Below are positions 8,207 through 18,122 of a stretch of DNA of 64,000 nt, one piece after another. Source of the DNA: an uncultured Bacteroidota bacterium (GTDB lineage: Bacteria > Bacteroidota > Bacteroidia > Bacteroidales > UBA12481); NCBI GenBank assembly GCA_903851365.1, contig CAINOB010000047.1:1-64000 (forward strand). The letters are read 5' to 3'. The notes beneath the pieces were generated by a model, which saw only the letters and a program-made list of their open reading frames with translations, was not told the origin of the DNA and did not search any database. The first letter of the stretch is position 1. Every line of letters starts with the position of its first letter. The position numbers were made by a program, and so were the translations under genes.

Positions 8207-11200
8207 ATGAATTTCAACCGTCTTAATATCATAACCGGATGGATTATTTTCGCAATAGCATCAATAGTCTATCTGCTTACTATTGAGCCCACTGCATCGT
8301 TCTGGGACTGTGGAGAGTTTATTGCAACGGCCAAAAACATGGAAATTGGCCATCCCCCGGGAGCATCTTTCTGGATGCTGATAAGCAAGTTCTTCTCGCT
8401 CTTTGCCGGTGGAAATATCATGCATATTGCCAAAAGCATCAATGTGATGTCGGCCCTGGCATCTGGATTTACTATTCTTTTCCTCTTTTGGTCGATTACC
8501 CACCTGGCTCGCAAAATCGTCAGCAAAGACGGTGAACCTGGACCGGGTGAACTTTTTGCCATTATGGGAGCCGGAATTGTTGGTGCCCTGGCTTATTGCT
8601 TTTCTGATTCTTTCTGGTTCAGTGCTGTTGAAGCGGAAGTGTACGCAATGTCGTCGCTCTTTACCGCAGCCGTTTTCTGGGCCATACTTAAATGGGAAAG
8701 CGTGGCCGATGAACCGCGAAGCGACAGGTGGCTGATCCTGATTGCCTACCTGATGGGGATATCCATCGGTGTGCATATCCTTAACCTGTTGGCAATTCCC
8801 GCCATCGTTCTGGTATATTATTTCAAAAAATTCAAAGTTACCCGTAACGGTTTGATCGTTACCATATTAGGCTCATTCGTGCTGCTGTCGGTGGTATTGC
8901 TGGTAGTGATCCAGTTCACCCTAAAAGTGGCATCATGGTTCGAACTGTTCTTTATCAATGTTGTTGGGCTACCATTTAATTTTGGTGTCCTGATATTTGT
9001 TCTTGCACTCACTGCCGGTCTTATCTACGGTATCTGGTGGAGCCAGAAAAAACAAAAGGTCATGTGGAATACTGTTTTTCTGATGCTCACATTTATTATG
9101 ATTGGCTACTCATCCATTCTGATACTTCCCATACGCTCAGCTGCCAATCCACCTCTCGATGAAAACAACCCGGATAATACCCTGAGCCTCCTCTCCTATG
9201 TAAACCGCGAAGTTTACGGCCAACGCCCTCTTTTATATGGTGAGTATTATAATGCGCCGGTTACTGCGTATAAGGATGGAAAGAATTTCTATTATAAGAA
9301 AGCCGGGAAATATGAAGTAGGTGATACAAGGACTGAATATGTGTATGACAGCCGTTTTACCACTTTCTTCCCGAGGATGTACAACGCCCAGGAGCCTAAA
9401 TACGAATCAGCGTACAAAGCCTGGGGCAGAATAAAAGGCCGGCCAATCACCGTGGAAGGTCAGGATGGGAAAAATGAAATCAAGATGGTCCCAACCTTTG
9501 TCGAAAACATGCGGTTCTTTTTCAGGTATCAGCTCGGTCATATGTATATCCGCTATTTTATGTGGAACTTCTCCGGTCGCCAGAGTGATGAGCAGGGAGA
9601 TGGCAGCGTTAAAAGCGGAAACTGGATCACAGGCATCAAGTTTCTCGATGCGATGCGCCTTGGACCACAGGACAATCTTCCAAAATTCATAACGGAAAAC
9701 AAGGGCCATAACCGCTATTATGCACTGCCATTGATTCTTGGACTGTTGGGTGCCTGGTTCTACTATCAGAAACACCGCAAAGATTTCTGGATCATCACCC
9801 TGTTCTTTATTATGACGGGTGCAGCAATTATTGTTTATCTGAACGAAGTGCCGATGACTCCGAGGGAAAGGGACTATGTTTATGTGGGATCGTTTTATGC
9901 CTTTGCGATATTTATCGGCGTAGGAGTTCTTTATCTGTACGACCTTCTTAAGAAAAAGTTTGACCCGAAATTAACTGCTATAGCGGTTACCGGAGTATGC
10001 CTGCTGGCAGTTCCTGTAGTGATGGCATCGCAGAACTGGGATGATCATGACCGGTCGGGACGAAATACTGCTCATGATTTCGCTTATAATTATCTCATTG
10101 GACTCGATAAAAACGCCCTGCTTTTCACAAACGGGGATAACGACACTTTCCCGCTCTGGTATGTTCAGGAAGTGGAAAACGTACGCACCGACGTAAGGGT
10201 TTGCTGCATGCCTTTCCTGCCGCAGGACTGGTATATTGATCAGCTCAAACGTACCTACTACGGCTCAAAAGCACTGCCGATTTCCATGAATTTCGAACAA
10301 TACCGTCAGGGAAAACGAGGATATGTGCCTATCCTGGATAAATTGAAGGTCCCGACTGATTTGAAAAAGATGATGGATTTTGTCAATAATGATGATCCAC
10401 GGGCTATGGTCCCATCCTCATCTGGACGATCATTCAACTATTTCCCGGCTGCCACATTTATCTTGCCGGTTGATAAAAACAAAGTCATTCAGAACGGAAC
10501 AGTTTCAGCCAGCCGTGCCGCACAGATTGATAGTGCAATCGTTTGGAATATGGGCCAGGATGCAGTATACAAAGACGAACTGGTTGTGCTCGATATCTTA
10601 GCCAATAACAACTGGGAACGCCCGATGTATTACACTACACCCGGCCAGTCTGGCTCGGTTAAGCTTGATAATTATCTTGAACTTCAAGGTTTAAGCTATC
10701 GTCTGATCCCTATTAAAGGAATCAAGCAAAACGGCATGCAAGGCATGGTGAATACGGATATCATGTATGACAACGTGGTCAATAAATTCAAATACACCAA
10801 CCTGAATAACCCGAAAGTATATCAGGATGAGACCTGCCGCCGCATGGAGCAGAATATGAAAAACAACTTCAATCGCCTGGCGGAAGCACTGATTGCAGAA
10901 GGTAAACCCGAAAAGGCAGCCGAAGTGCTTACCAAACTGGAAAAATCAATACCGATGAAAGTTCTGGGTTATGTTCCCCAGGATGTAGAAACGGTAAATC
11001 TTTGGTTTGAAGCAGGCAATAAGGAAAAAGGCCGTGAAGTGGCAAAATTTGCTTTTGAAAACATCAAGAATCAAGCAGATTTTTACCTGAGTCAGCCTGC
11101 GGATATTTTCCCGTCGGTAAGCGATGATCTTCAGTATGTTTTGTATGAGATGCGCAATCTTACCCAATGGGTGACAAATAGTAAAGAAGAGGATCTGGCT

Positions 11201-11269
11201 AAAGAAATTGAAACCAAATTCAATGAATATTACACCCGGTTTGTTACAAGAACGGGCGGCCAGAGATAA
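8207..11269 (+). CDS. DUF2723 / TMEM260-like membrane glycosyltransferase (GT-C type)
   Basis: A 1,020-residue multi-pass membrane protein. The first transmembrane segment is followed by EPTASFWDCGEF (Asp34, Glu37) and GHPPGASFW, the DUF2723 signature; acidic residues in this first outer loop serve as catalytic groups in GT-C transferases. About ten more hydrophobic segments run to residue ~600. The remaining ~420 residues are soluble and end with a helical, TPR-like stretch (LAEALIAEGKPEKAAEVL). The family includes animal TMEM260, a protein O-mannosyltransferase; in Bacteroidota these proteins are presumed to glycosylate exported proteins or transfer sugar from a lipid carrier, which is inference. 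A thioredoxin-fold lipoprotein gene starts seven bases downstream, so the two probably form an operon. Confidence 0.82.
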   Translation: MNFNRLNIITGWIIFAIASIVYLLTIEPTASFWDCGEFIATAKNMEIGHPPGASFWMLISKFFSLFAGGNIMHIAKSINVMSALASGFTILFLFWSITHLARKIVSKDGEPGPGELFAIMGAGIVGALAYCFSDSFWFSAVEAEVYAMSSLFTAAVFWAILKWESVADEPRSDRWLILIAYLMGISIGVHILNLLAIPAIVLVYYFKKFKVTRNGLIVTILGSFVLLSVVLLVVIQFTLKVASWFELFFINVVGLPFNFGVLIFVLALTAGLIYGIWWSQKKQKVMWNTVFLMLTFIMIGYSSILILPIRSAANPPLDENNPDNTLSLLSYVNREVYGQRPLLYGEYYNAPVTAYKDGKNFYYKKAGKYEVGDTRTEYVYDSRFTTFFPRMYNAQEPKYESAYKAWGRIKGRPITVEGQDGKNEIKMVPTFVENMRFFFRYQLGHMYIRYFMWNFSGRQSDEQGDGSVKSGNWITGIKFLDAMRLGPQDNLPKFITENKGHNRYYALPLILGLLGAWFYYQKHRKDFWIITLFFIMTGAAIIVYLNEVPMTPRERDYVYVGSFYAFAIFIGVGVLYLYDLLKKKFDPKLTAIAVTGVCLLAVPVVMASQNWDDHDRSGRNTAHDFAYNYLIGLDKNALLFTNGDNDTFPLWYVQEVENVRTDVRVCCMPFLPQDWYIDQLKRTYYGSKALPISMNFEQYRQGKRGYVPILDKLKVPTDLKKMMDFVNNDDPRAMVPSSSGRSFNYFPAATFILPVDKNKVIQNGTVSASRAAQIDSAIVWNMGQDAVYKDELVVLDILANNNWERPMYYTTPGQSGSVKLDNYLELQGLSYRLIPIKGIKQNGMQGMVNTDIMYDNVVNKFKYTNLNNPKVYQDETCRRMEQNMKNNFNRLAEALIAEGKPEKAAEVLTKLEKSIPMKVLGYVPQDVETVNLWFEAGNKEKGREVAKFAFENIKNQADFYLSQPADIFPSVSDDLQYVLYEMRNLTQWVTNSKEEDLAKEIETKFNEYYTRFVTRTGGQR

Positions 11270-11276
11270 CACCGGG

Positions 11277-12692
11277 ATGAAACGAATTATCCTTATTTTG
11301 ATCATGGCAGCTGCAATTTTAAGCAGCTGCCATAAATCAGGATTAAAACCATGCGAATCAAAAATCTCAGGTATTATTTCACCTGTCGTGCCTGGATATG
11401 TGAACATTACTGCAGGGCCTGTGCTCGACAGTGCCCGGATCGATAAAAACGGAGAATTCACCATTACAATTCCGCTTGCTTCTCCGGGAAAAGCAATGCT
11501 CTTCTTTGGTAATCGTCTTACTGATGTTTTTCTTGAACCTGGCAAAGCAGTTTCGCTGAACATCAACTCCATCGTTTTTCCTGAAAACATAACTTATGGC
11601 GGAGAGCTGGGACCGGTTAACCATTATCTCACCCTGGCACGAAAACTCGATCAGCAAGCATCTGTCCAGGCAATTGACCTCAATGCCATGGAGCCGGAAC
11701 GATTTATTAGATTCACTGATTCTGTCAGACAACTAAAAATTAAGTTGCTCGATGAATATCAGGCAAAATATAAAGAAATTGACCCGGCATTTGTTTCAAG
11801 TGCACGTTCCGACATAGAATTTTCCTGGGCCGATCAGCACATTCTGTATCCAGGAAAATATGAGATGCTAAAAGGAAACTTTCCCGTTCTTCCTGCAGGG
11901 TATCACATTGATTACCTGCATCAGCTGAATCTTAATTCCGCCGTAAACCTGAATAGTGCGATTTACAAGGCGTTTATCCAGAATTACCTTAATTACAGGC
12001 AATCGGTTTACCTGGCTGATCATGCCAATGTTGCTTCCTTGATTTTTCCGGAATCAGTAGCCCGTTTCCGGGTTATTCATGAGGAATTTACGGATCAGAA
12101 GGTGGCCGATTATCTTTTGTATACCGCCATGGATGATCATCTGGCAAATTTTGGCACCACGAGGGTCGAATCCTTTGTCACCGATTTCAGGATCTCCTGT
12201 AAGAATCCGGAATATGTAAAAACCATCGACGGTATTGTCACCAACATGGAGAAAGTGGGATTGGGTAAACCGGCTCCAGATTTTACTGCTTATACACCCG
12301 ATGGAAAAAAAGTTAAACTCAGCGATTATTTCGGTCAGCTACTTTATATAGGTTTCTGGGCCTCATGGTCCGACTGGAGCACCCAGGAAATTCCCTATTT
12401 TGAGCAGCTTCGTAAGGATTTTGCTGGCAAACCAGTCAAATTCATCATGATATCCCTGGATTTTGAAAAAGATAAAAACCGCTGGGCCGCGATAATCAGT
12501 AAAAATAAATTCGGCAGCATACAGCTGATCCAGGATCCAAAATCGACCGTATTAAAAGAGAATTACTATCTGAATGACTTTCCCCGATATTTCCTCATCG
12601 ATAAAGAGGGGAAAATTATTTCAGTTTATGCACCCCGGCCGACAGAAAATATTGCTGAAACCCTTTCCAGGATTATCGGTGGTGCACACTAA
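11277..12692 (+). CDS. TlpA/AhpC-like thioredoxin-fold lipoprotein lacking both active-site cysteines
   Basis: A 471-residue lipoprotein: signal IILILIMAAAILSSC with lipobox Cys, then a DUF4369-like beta domain (residues ~25-110), a helical middle, and a C-terminal thioredoxin-like domain from about residue 330. That domain has GKPAPDFTAYTPDGKKVKLSDY, the beta-strand YIGFWASW and the cis-proline loop DFPRYFLIDKEGKI. Where the family has WCxxC, this protein reads W364-S-D-W-S368, so both redox cysteines are serine. Fold and export are preserved, but disulfide chemistry is not expected; a structural or peptide-binding role is inferred. The start follows the glycosyltransferase stop by seven bases; a longer frame reaching into that gene was rejected because a normal lipoprotein signal begins at 11277. 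Confidence 0.85.
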   Translation: MKRIILILIMAAAILSSCHKSGLKPCESKISGIISPVVPGYVNITAGPVLDSARIDKNGEFTITIPLASPGKAMLFFGNRLTDVFLEPGKAVSLNINSIVFPENITYGGELGPVNHYLTLARKLDQQASVQAIDLNAMEPERFIRFTDSVRQLKIKLLDEYQAKYKEIDPAFVSSARSDIEFSWADQHILYPGKYEMLKGNFPVLPAGYHIDYLHQLNLNSAVNLNSAIYKAFIQNYLNYRQSVYLADHANVASLIFPESVARFRVIHEEFTDQKVADYLLYTAMDDHLANFGTTRVESFVTDFRISCKNPEYVKTIDGIVTNMEKVGLGKPAPDFTAYTPDGKKVKLSDYFGQLLYIGFWASWSDWSTQEIPYFEQLRKDFAGKPVKFIMISLDFEKDKNRWAAIISKNKFGSIQLIQDPKSTVLKENYYLNDFPRYFLIDKEGKIISVYAPRPTENIAETLSRIIGGAH

Positions 12693-13804
12693 ATGTAATT
12701 CGGAAATTCGAGGTGAACCAGACCGACGGTGTTTTGTATCTCCCTGGCAAATTGCAAAGTATCGGTAAAAAGATGGATCTCGCTGTACACCGAAATTCCA
12801 GTCAAACCCTTTAAACTTTCATTGGCCGGATCATCCTCATGGATCTGGAGTTGGATGATAGAATATTCACCACCGATATTTTTGTTATTTACATAGCGGA
12901 ATAAGGCCGAAAGTGCCTCATTACAATGATCATGCGCGTAGAGCACCAACGTGAGCTGCTTCAATGGCTGATTGATTCGGATGGGTTCAGGCATGCGGCC
13001 GAAAAAGGATAAAAATTTCACCAGTCCGGATATCAGTTTGACTTTGAAATTCGATTTTATAACCATGAATCGCTTGATCGAACCGGCATCCCATGCAGCT
13101 ACCACCGCTTTTATTGAGCCCTGTTCAAGAGCGACATAAAAACAACCCAGGCTCAGTCCATCGATCTGTGTGATATAATGACGAAACTTTTTTTCAGTCA
13201 TTCTGGGTGCCAGCCGATAGGTACGGTAGTAACGGTTGTACAAGTCAACCAGATCAGGGATATCAGCCTCTACAGCCGGCCGGATTACAAAACGGGAATC
13301 AATCTTTATCTTTCGTATTGGCACAAAATTGTATATCCTGTTGTCGCCCAGATACAATGAAGCCGGAAATCCTCCCCTGCCCTTGGTGAAAACCATCGGG
13401 TCGTCATTGTTCTTCAAAAGAGTGGCAAGCGCCATTCGCGTCCCTGCCTCATGCTCCAGGTCTATGGAGGTTTTCACCAACCTGTAAGCAGTGATTCCCA
13501 GACGAAAATCAGGATCCACCTTAAAATCCATGAAATAGGCTGTTCTGACCGGCTCATCCCGGAAAAAATAATCGGTATGCATGGTGCCAAGCGTACCCAC
13601 AACCCGGTTTCCATTTACAGCTAACATGTGATAGGATCCGGCATCGAGGAGGTGATGTATCCTGTTAAAAACTGGCGACCGATCAGGATACATGGTAATC
13701 ATTCCAAACTGGGCGCACTTCGGCGACAGCTCGAGAACAGATTGATTATCTCTATCTTCCGCTTTCCTGACTGTAACCCGCTTATCGATGGGAAACCCTG
13801 ACAT
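12689..13804 (-). CDS. GNAT-like acyltransferase, apparently two tandem domains
   Basis: A 371-residue protein. The N-terminal half resembles a GNAT domain (VTVRKAEDRDNQSVLEL, then NGNRVVGTLG and AYFMDFKVDPDFRLGITAYRL, the last being the acetyl-CoA-binding strand-turn region). A second unit begins at FVIRPAVEADIPDLVDLYNRYYR and continues through FYVALEQGSIKAVVAAWD. Tandem GNAT proteins of this kind are common in Bacteroidota, and the substrate is unknown. The frame can be extended to a TTG at 13825, but the ATG at 13804 gives a cleaner start. Its stop overlaps the end of the thioredoxin-like gene by four bases in convergent orientation, so the two are not in one operon. Confidence 0.65.
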   Translation of the reverse strand: MSGFPIDKRVTVRKAEDRDNQSVLELSPKCAQFGMITMYPDRSPVFNRIHHLLDAGSYHMLAVNGNRVVGTLGTMHTDYFFRDEPVRTAYFMDFKVDPDFRLGITAYRLVKTSIDLEHEAGTRMALATLLKNNDDPMVFTKGRGGFPASLYLGDNRIYNFVPIRKIKIDSRFVIRPAVEADIPDLVDLYNRYYRTYRLAPRMTEKKFRHYITQIDGLSLGCFYVALEQGSIKAVVAAWDAGSIKRFMVIKSNFKVKLISGLVKFLSFFGRMPEPIRINQPLKQLTLVLYAHDHCNEALSALFRYVNNKNIGGEYSIIQLQIHEDDPANESLKGLTGISVYSEIHLFTDTLQFAREIQNTVGLVHLEFPNYI

Positions 13805-13848
13805 TATTTGTTTGTCGAAAATCAACTAAAAATAGAAAATCAAATCCG

Positions 13849-13856
13849 TATTTTAG
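13849..13856 (+). promoter_or_regulatory. Candidate -10 element TATTTTAG for the exported-protein operon
   Basis: A 7/8 match to TAnnTTTG located 15 bases before the ATG at 13872, the first gene of the 13.9-20.7 kb operon. There is no clear -33 TTTG. Confidence 0.4.
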
Positions 13857-13871
13857 TAAAAAATCAATGTC

Positions 13872-16800
13872 ATGAAACGGTCGCTGTTTTTATTCCTCTC
13901 TTCCCTCACCTGTCTTATTCTTTTAAGCTATTTAACCTCCTCACCTTTGTCCGCTCAGAGTGCATCGGTGCGCGAATACAACCGAACCTTTCTCACCTAT
14001 CCCTATGGCGACCCCAACCCGGTTGCCCGTACAGGTAAAATCTATCCATATTTCCGTTTTGATGGTTTTTCCACCAAGGGAATTAACCACGACTGGAAAA
14101 TAGTGGAATTGGAAAATGATTGGATCAAAGTGATGATCGCACCGGAAATGGGAGGTAAAATTCTTGGAGCAATAGAAAAATCTACCGGCAGGGAATTCAT
14201 CTATCTTAATAAAGTAATCAAATTCAGAGATATATCCATGCGCGGCGCCTGGACCTCGGGAGGTATCGAATTTAATTTTGGATCGATAGGTCATGCCCCC
14301 ACAACGGCTTCACCAGTTGATTATTTAACTCGCACCAATGATGATGGAAGTGTCTCCTGTTTTATCGGGGCGATGGATCTTACTTCCCGGTCGGAATGGA
14401 GAGTGGAAATCCGGCTGCCAAAGGACAAAGCATGGGTAGAGACAAACATGTTCTGGTACAATCCAATGGACCTCACAACATCGAAATATCATTGGGCCAC
14501 GGCAGCTGCCGATGCTGCTCCTGATCTGACCTACTATTTTCCTGGTGATCACTACATAGGACATGCCGGGGAAGAATCGCCCTGGCCGGTTTTAGCAGAT
14601 GGCAGGAATATCTCAAACTATGCCGAAAACAATTACGGAAGCGATCATAGCTACCATGTTCTGGGCACCTATACCGATTTTTTTGCCGGGATGTATGCTT
14701 CACGGAATTTCGGATTCGGACACTGGAATGACTACACGGAAAAAGTTGGGAAAAAAATCTGGATCTGGTCGCTGAGTCCTCAGGGTGCCTTGTGGACAGA
14801 CCTGCTGACTGATCAACCGGGAAATATGCAATATACCGAGATACAAACAGGGCTCCTGTTTAATCAGGAAGCAGCAGGTTCAACTTTTACACCGTTCAAG
14901 CATCTTGAATTCCCCGGTAACAGTTGTGAGCGGTTCAGTGAACATTGGTTTCCGATCGCCGGTACCGGAGGAGTTACTGAAATTGGTAAGGCTGGCATAC
15001 TGTATGTCAATGATGGCAAGGCACCAGCCGGCTCATCGGAAAAGATCGGCGAAATTAAATTTTGTGCACTGGAATTTATCAAGGATACACTGGTTATGAA
15101 AAGTGGTAAGGACCCTGTGGTAAAAGTCCCCGTGAACCTGAAACCAATGGAACTGTTCACTTATGCATTTCCTGCCGGTCATCAGGCAACCGCTGTTTCA
15201 CTGGCCAATGGCAGGCTTAACTGGTCGCCTGAGGATGAGGCAGCCCGCAACTCCGACCGTCCAGTGATTTCACCTGCTTTCGACTGGACCTCCTTGCAGG
15301 GTTTGTACCTGAAAGCCTTGGAATTCAGCCGGCAGCGGGAATACTCACAAGCTCGCGATTATTACCGGAAATGTCTGGCAAAAGATCCTCATTACCTTCC
15401 TGCGCTAACCGGTTTGGGAGAGGAATATATCCGCATTCAAAAACCAAAATTGGCTGAAGAGCTTCTTTCCACAGCACTGTCATTCGATACCTATGATCCG
15501 AAAGCAAACTACTTACTCGGGGTGGTTAAAAAAGGTGAGGGGATAAAAATTAGTGACGGGGTTAAGGGAGTTAAGGAGATTAGAGAGCTTTACGAAGCAA
15601 AGGAAGCATTTGGTCTGGCCACAAGATCTATGGAATACCGGTCGGCTTCCTATACCGGACTGGCGGAGATCGCCTTGATAGAGAAGGACCTTGATCGGGT
15701 ATTCAAATACGCCCGTTCGGCCCAGGATTATAACCGTTATGATATTAAGGCCATACAATTGGAAGCAATCGCCTGCCGGCTGGCAAACTTGCCCGGTCAG
15801 GCCAGCGAAGTACTCAACCGACTTATATCGATGGATCCCTTGAGCCATTTTGTGGCTTTCGAAAGATATCTTGGCCAACCTTCGACTGAAAACCTCGACT
15901 CATTCAAGAAAATGATCCGTAATGAATTCCCGGAGCAAACCTATCTTGAATTGGCTATTTTTTATCACAATCTTAATCAGGATAAGGAGGCCATCAGCTT
16001 GCTGAATTCAGCTCCTGATCAGGTTGAGATTCAGTACTGGCGCAATTACCTCCAGACTATCAGCAAACAGCCGTCAATGCCAGGGGCAAACCCGATTCCT
16101 GCCTTGGAAGCAATTGCCTCCTCTCCCACTAAACTGGTGTTCCCTTATCGTCCCGAAACTCTTCGTGTGCTGGAGTGGGCTGAATCAGTGAAACCTGCAT
16201 GGCAAAACCGGTATTATATGGGGCTGATCAGATTGAGCCTCGATGATACCCTAAAAGCCAAGGACCTCTTGAAATCATGCCGTTATGAACCGGTCGAAGC
16301 ACATTTCTATCTGACCCGTGCTAAACTTTTTGAGGGAATGGAGGAGGATCTTGTTTTACGGGACTTGAACAAGGCACTGGAGCTTCAGCCTGATAACTGG
16401 CGTTGCTGGAACGCCCTCGGTAGCTTTTATGCACGAAACCGGGGCTGGTCGCAATACCTCGAAGTGGCGCGCAAAGCTACATCGAAAATCCCCGGGCATA
16501 TGATCCTGCAATTTGATCAGGCCAAGGCCGAGCTGTACAATCACAATTTTACCGAATCGGTTGACATACTGAACGGCATGATCCTTCTACCAGCCGAGGG
16601 TGCCAGGGAAGGCCATGAAATCTACCGATCGGCTTTGGTGCTGAGAGCACTGGACTACTTCCGCCATCAACGGTATCTTAAAGCCCTGTCCGACTTGGAA
16701 GATGCCCGCAAATGGCCGGTTACCTTGGGTGTTGGCAAACCATATATCACAGATGAAAGGGTTGAGGATTATCTGACCGGATTATGCTACCTTCAGATGA

Positions 16801-17135
16801 ATCAGGCGATGGAGGCTGAAAAGTATTTCCACAAGGTCATCGCATATACTAATGAGCTAAAGCCTGTCTGGGATACTCCTTACCTATTGGCAGCCCAGAG
16901 TTACCGGTTGCTGAGCCTCGAAAAAGAGGGCGACAAAGTATTGACCGGCTGGATGAAATCGCAACCTGCAAATCCTTTAATGTTGTGGTCAGTTGCTACA
17001 TACACCCATAATGATGCCGCCAGCCAAAAAGCTCTCGAACGGCTCGGGTGGAAGCCAGAGGAAACACCCTGGGGCCTGGGTGACAGCCAGCTGGCACTGG
17101 TTTATGAGATTATGAAAAAAGTAACCGTCAAATAA
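13872..17135 (+). CDS. Exported DUF5107 (galactose-mutarotase-like) protein with C-terminal TPR array
   Basis: A 1,087-residue protein with a signal peptide (FLFLSSLTCLILLSYL...SAQS). Residues ~35-430 match DUF5107: YPYFRFDGFS, LENDWIKVMIAPEMGGKILG, FNFGSIGHAP and FWYNPMD. This is a beta-sandwich related to galactose mutarotase and the carbohydrate-binding regions of glycosidases. From about residue 470 the protein is a long TPR solenoid (YLKALEFSRQREYSQARDYY, LAEELLSTALSFDTYDPKA, LNKALELQPDNWRCWNALG and others). It probably binds glycans and partner proteins in the periplasm. It leads a plus-strand series with six bases to the next gene. The domain pairing is known in Bacteroidota, but no activity is established that I can name. 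Confidence 0.8.
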   Translation: MKRSLFLFLSSLTCLILLSYLTSSPLSAQSASVREYNRTFLTYPYGDPNPVARTGKIYPYFRFDGFSTKGINHDWKIVELENDWIKVMIAPEMGGKILGAIEKSTGREFIYLNKVIKFRDISMRGAWTSGGIEFNFGSIGHAPTTASPVDYLTRTNDDGSVSCFIGAMDLTSRSEWRVEIRLPKDKAWVETNMFWYNPMDLTTSKYHWATAAADAAPDLTYYFPGDHYIGHAGEESPWPVLADGRNISNYAENNYGSDHSYHVLGTYTDFFAGMYASRNFGFGHWNDYTEKVGKKIWIWSLSPQGALWTDLLTDQPGNMQYTEIQTGLLFNQEAAGSTFTPFKHLEFPGNSCERFSEHWFPIAGTGGVTEIGKAGILYVNDGKAPAGSSEKIGEIKFCALEFIKDTLVMKSGKDPVVKVPVNLKPMELFTYAFPAGHQATAVSLANGRLNWSPEDEAARNSDRPVISPAFDWTSLQGLYLKALEFSRQREYSQARDYYRKCLAKDPHYLPALTGLGEEYIRIQKPKLAEELLSTALSFDTYDPKANYLLGVVKKGEGIKISDGVKGVKEIRELYEAKEAFGLATRSMEYRSASYTGLAEIALIEKDLDRVFKYARSAQDYNRYDIKAIQLEAIACRLANLPGQASEVLNRLISMDPLSHFVAFERYLGQPSTENLDSFKKMIRNEFPEQTYLELAIFYHNLNQDKEAISLLNSAPDQVEIQYWRNYLQTISKQPSMPGANPIPALEAIASSPTKLVFPYRPETLRVLEWAESVKPAWQNRYYMGLIRLSLDDTLKAKDLLKSCRYEPVEAHFYLTRAKLFEGMEEDLVLRDLNKALELQPDNWRCWNALGSFYARNRGWSQYLEVARKATSKIPGHMILQFDQAKAELYNHNFTESVDILNGMILLPAEGAREGHEIYRSALVLRALDYFRHQRYLKALSDLEDARKWPVTLGVGKPYITDERVEDYLTGLCYLQMNQAMEAEKYFHKVIAYTNELKPVWDTPYLLAAQSYRLLSLEKEGDKVLTGWMKSQPANPLMLWSVATYTHNDAASQKALERLGWKPEETPWGLGDSQLALVYEIMKKVTVK

Positions 17136-17141
17136 CAGGAA

Positions 17142-18119
17142 ATGAAAAAGCTGACAGCTTTCGTTTGTCTTTTGCTGTTGCTGGGAATTCCGGCTCCCGC
17201 ACAATCCCCCATCAAGCTCCTTCCTTCAGGATATGGACCGGAAGATATCGTGATTGACTCACTCAGCACTCCTCCCCGTATACTCGTTTCATGCTCCTCC
17301 CGCCGCGCCGAATATCCTAAATATGGCGAGATCGAAGCAATTGATCCGGTTAAGGGTTCGCGCATCGTGATGAAACGCACCGGTGAGCCCGCCGGCCTAA
17401 TATTCCGGCCCCATGGCATTTCCCTTGCTACCGCAGGTGAAATCCAATATTTATACGTCATCAGCCATAATGATGCCGCCGGTATTCATCCAGTCATCCG
17501 CTATCAGATTGATGGTGATAATCTTGTGTTTGTTGAAGAATTGAACTCCAGGTTACTCGTTTCACCTAACGCCCTCCAGGCATTTTCTGATGGAAGTGTG
17601 GTTGTTTGCAACGATGCTGCCGTAAGAGGAGATATTAAGGAAACCATCCTACGCCAAAAAAAGGGTAACATTCTCTTTTATGATGGTCAGGGGAATTGGT
17701 CAATCATGGCACGCGAAATTGGCATGCCCGCCGGATTGGCTGGTTTGGGAAATAAGATTTTTGTCAGTGCATCTACGGAAAACAAGTTATATTCCTTTTT
17801 GCTGAAAGATGGACAACTTAGCAATAAAACTGTTTTAGCAGAAATTACAGGACCGGATAACATAAGGTTCTATAAGGGCAGCCTGATTACAACAAGCCAT
17901 TCCAAAACCCTGAAATTTGTGAGGCATGTAAAGAATACAAAAAGCAAATCTCCATCCATGGTACTTTCAGTGAACCCATCATCGGGTAAAATCACAAGAT
18001 TACTTTATGATAATGGAAAAATAATCAGTACTGCCTCAGTAGCAGTAATATTAGATAACCAGTTGATAATAGGACAGATCTTTGAGCCGTTTATTGGATT
18101 AGTCAATCTTACAAAATAA
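17142..18119 (+). CDS. Exported paraoxonase/SMP-30-like beta-propeller
   Basis: A 325-residue protein with a cleavable signal peptide (LTAFVCLLLLLGIPAPAQS). The sequence follows the arylesterase/paraoxonase propeller. GYGPEDIVID corresponds to the Glu-Asp calcium site of PON1, FRPHGISL and YLYVISHND to the second blade, SPNALQAFSDGSVVVCND to the Asn-containing calcium loop, and TGPDNIRFYKG to the Asp-Asn pair. The residue after Asn in the third site is Ala where PON1 has Asp, so metal geometry may differ. The family hydrolyses lactones, esters or phosphotriesters; a lactonase role here is inference. It sits six bases after the DUF5107 gene and three bases before the CAP gene, so it belongs to the same operon. 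Confidence 0.7.
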   Translation: MKKLTAFVCLLLLLGIPAPAQSPIKLLPSGYGPEDIVIDSLSTPPRILVSCSSRRAEYPKYGEIEAIDPVKGSRIVMKRTGEPAGLIFRPHGISLATAGEIQYLYVISHNDAAGIHPVIRYQIDGDNLVFVEELNSRLLVSPNALQAFSDGSVVVCNDAAVRGDIKETILRQKKGNILFYDGQGNWSIMAREIGMPAGLAGLGNKIFVSASTENKLYSFLLKDGQLSNKTVLAEITGPDNIRFYKGSLITTSHSKTLKFVRHVKNTKSKSPSMVLSVNPSSGKITRLLYDNGKIISTASVAVILDNQLIIGQIFEPFIGLVNLTK

Positions 18120-18122
18120 GCG

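Noticed and set aside
11208-11276. Upstream start for the thioredoxin-like protein
   Set aside because: It would overlap the glycosyltransferase end by 62 bases and would bury the lipoprotein signal at 11277.
10946-11590. 214-codon open frame antisense to the DUF2723 and thioredoxin-like genes
   Set aside because: It spans two well-supported genes on the other strand and shows no family motif.
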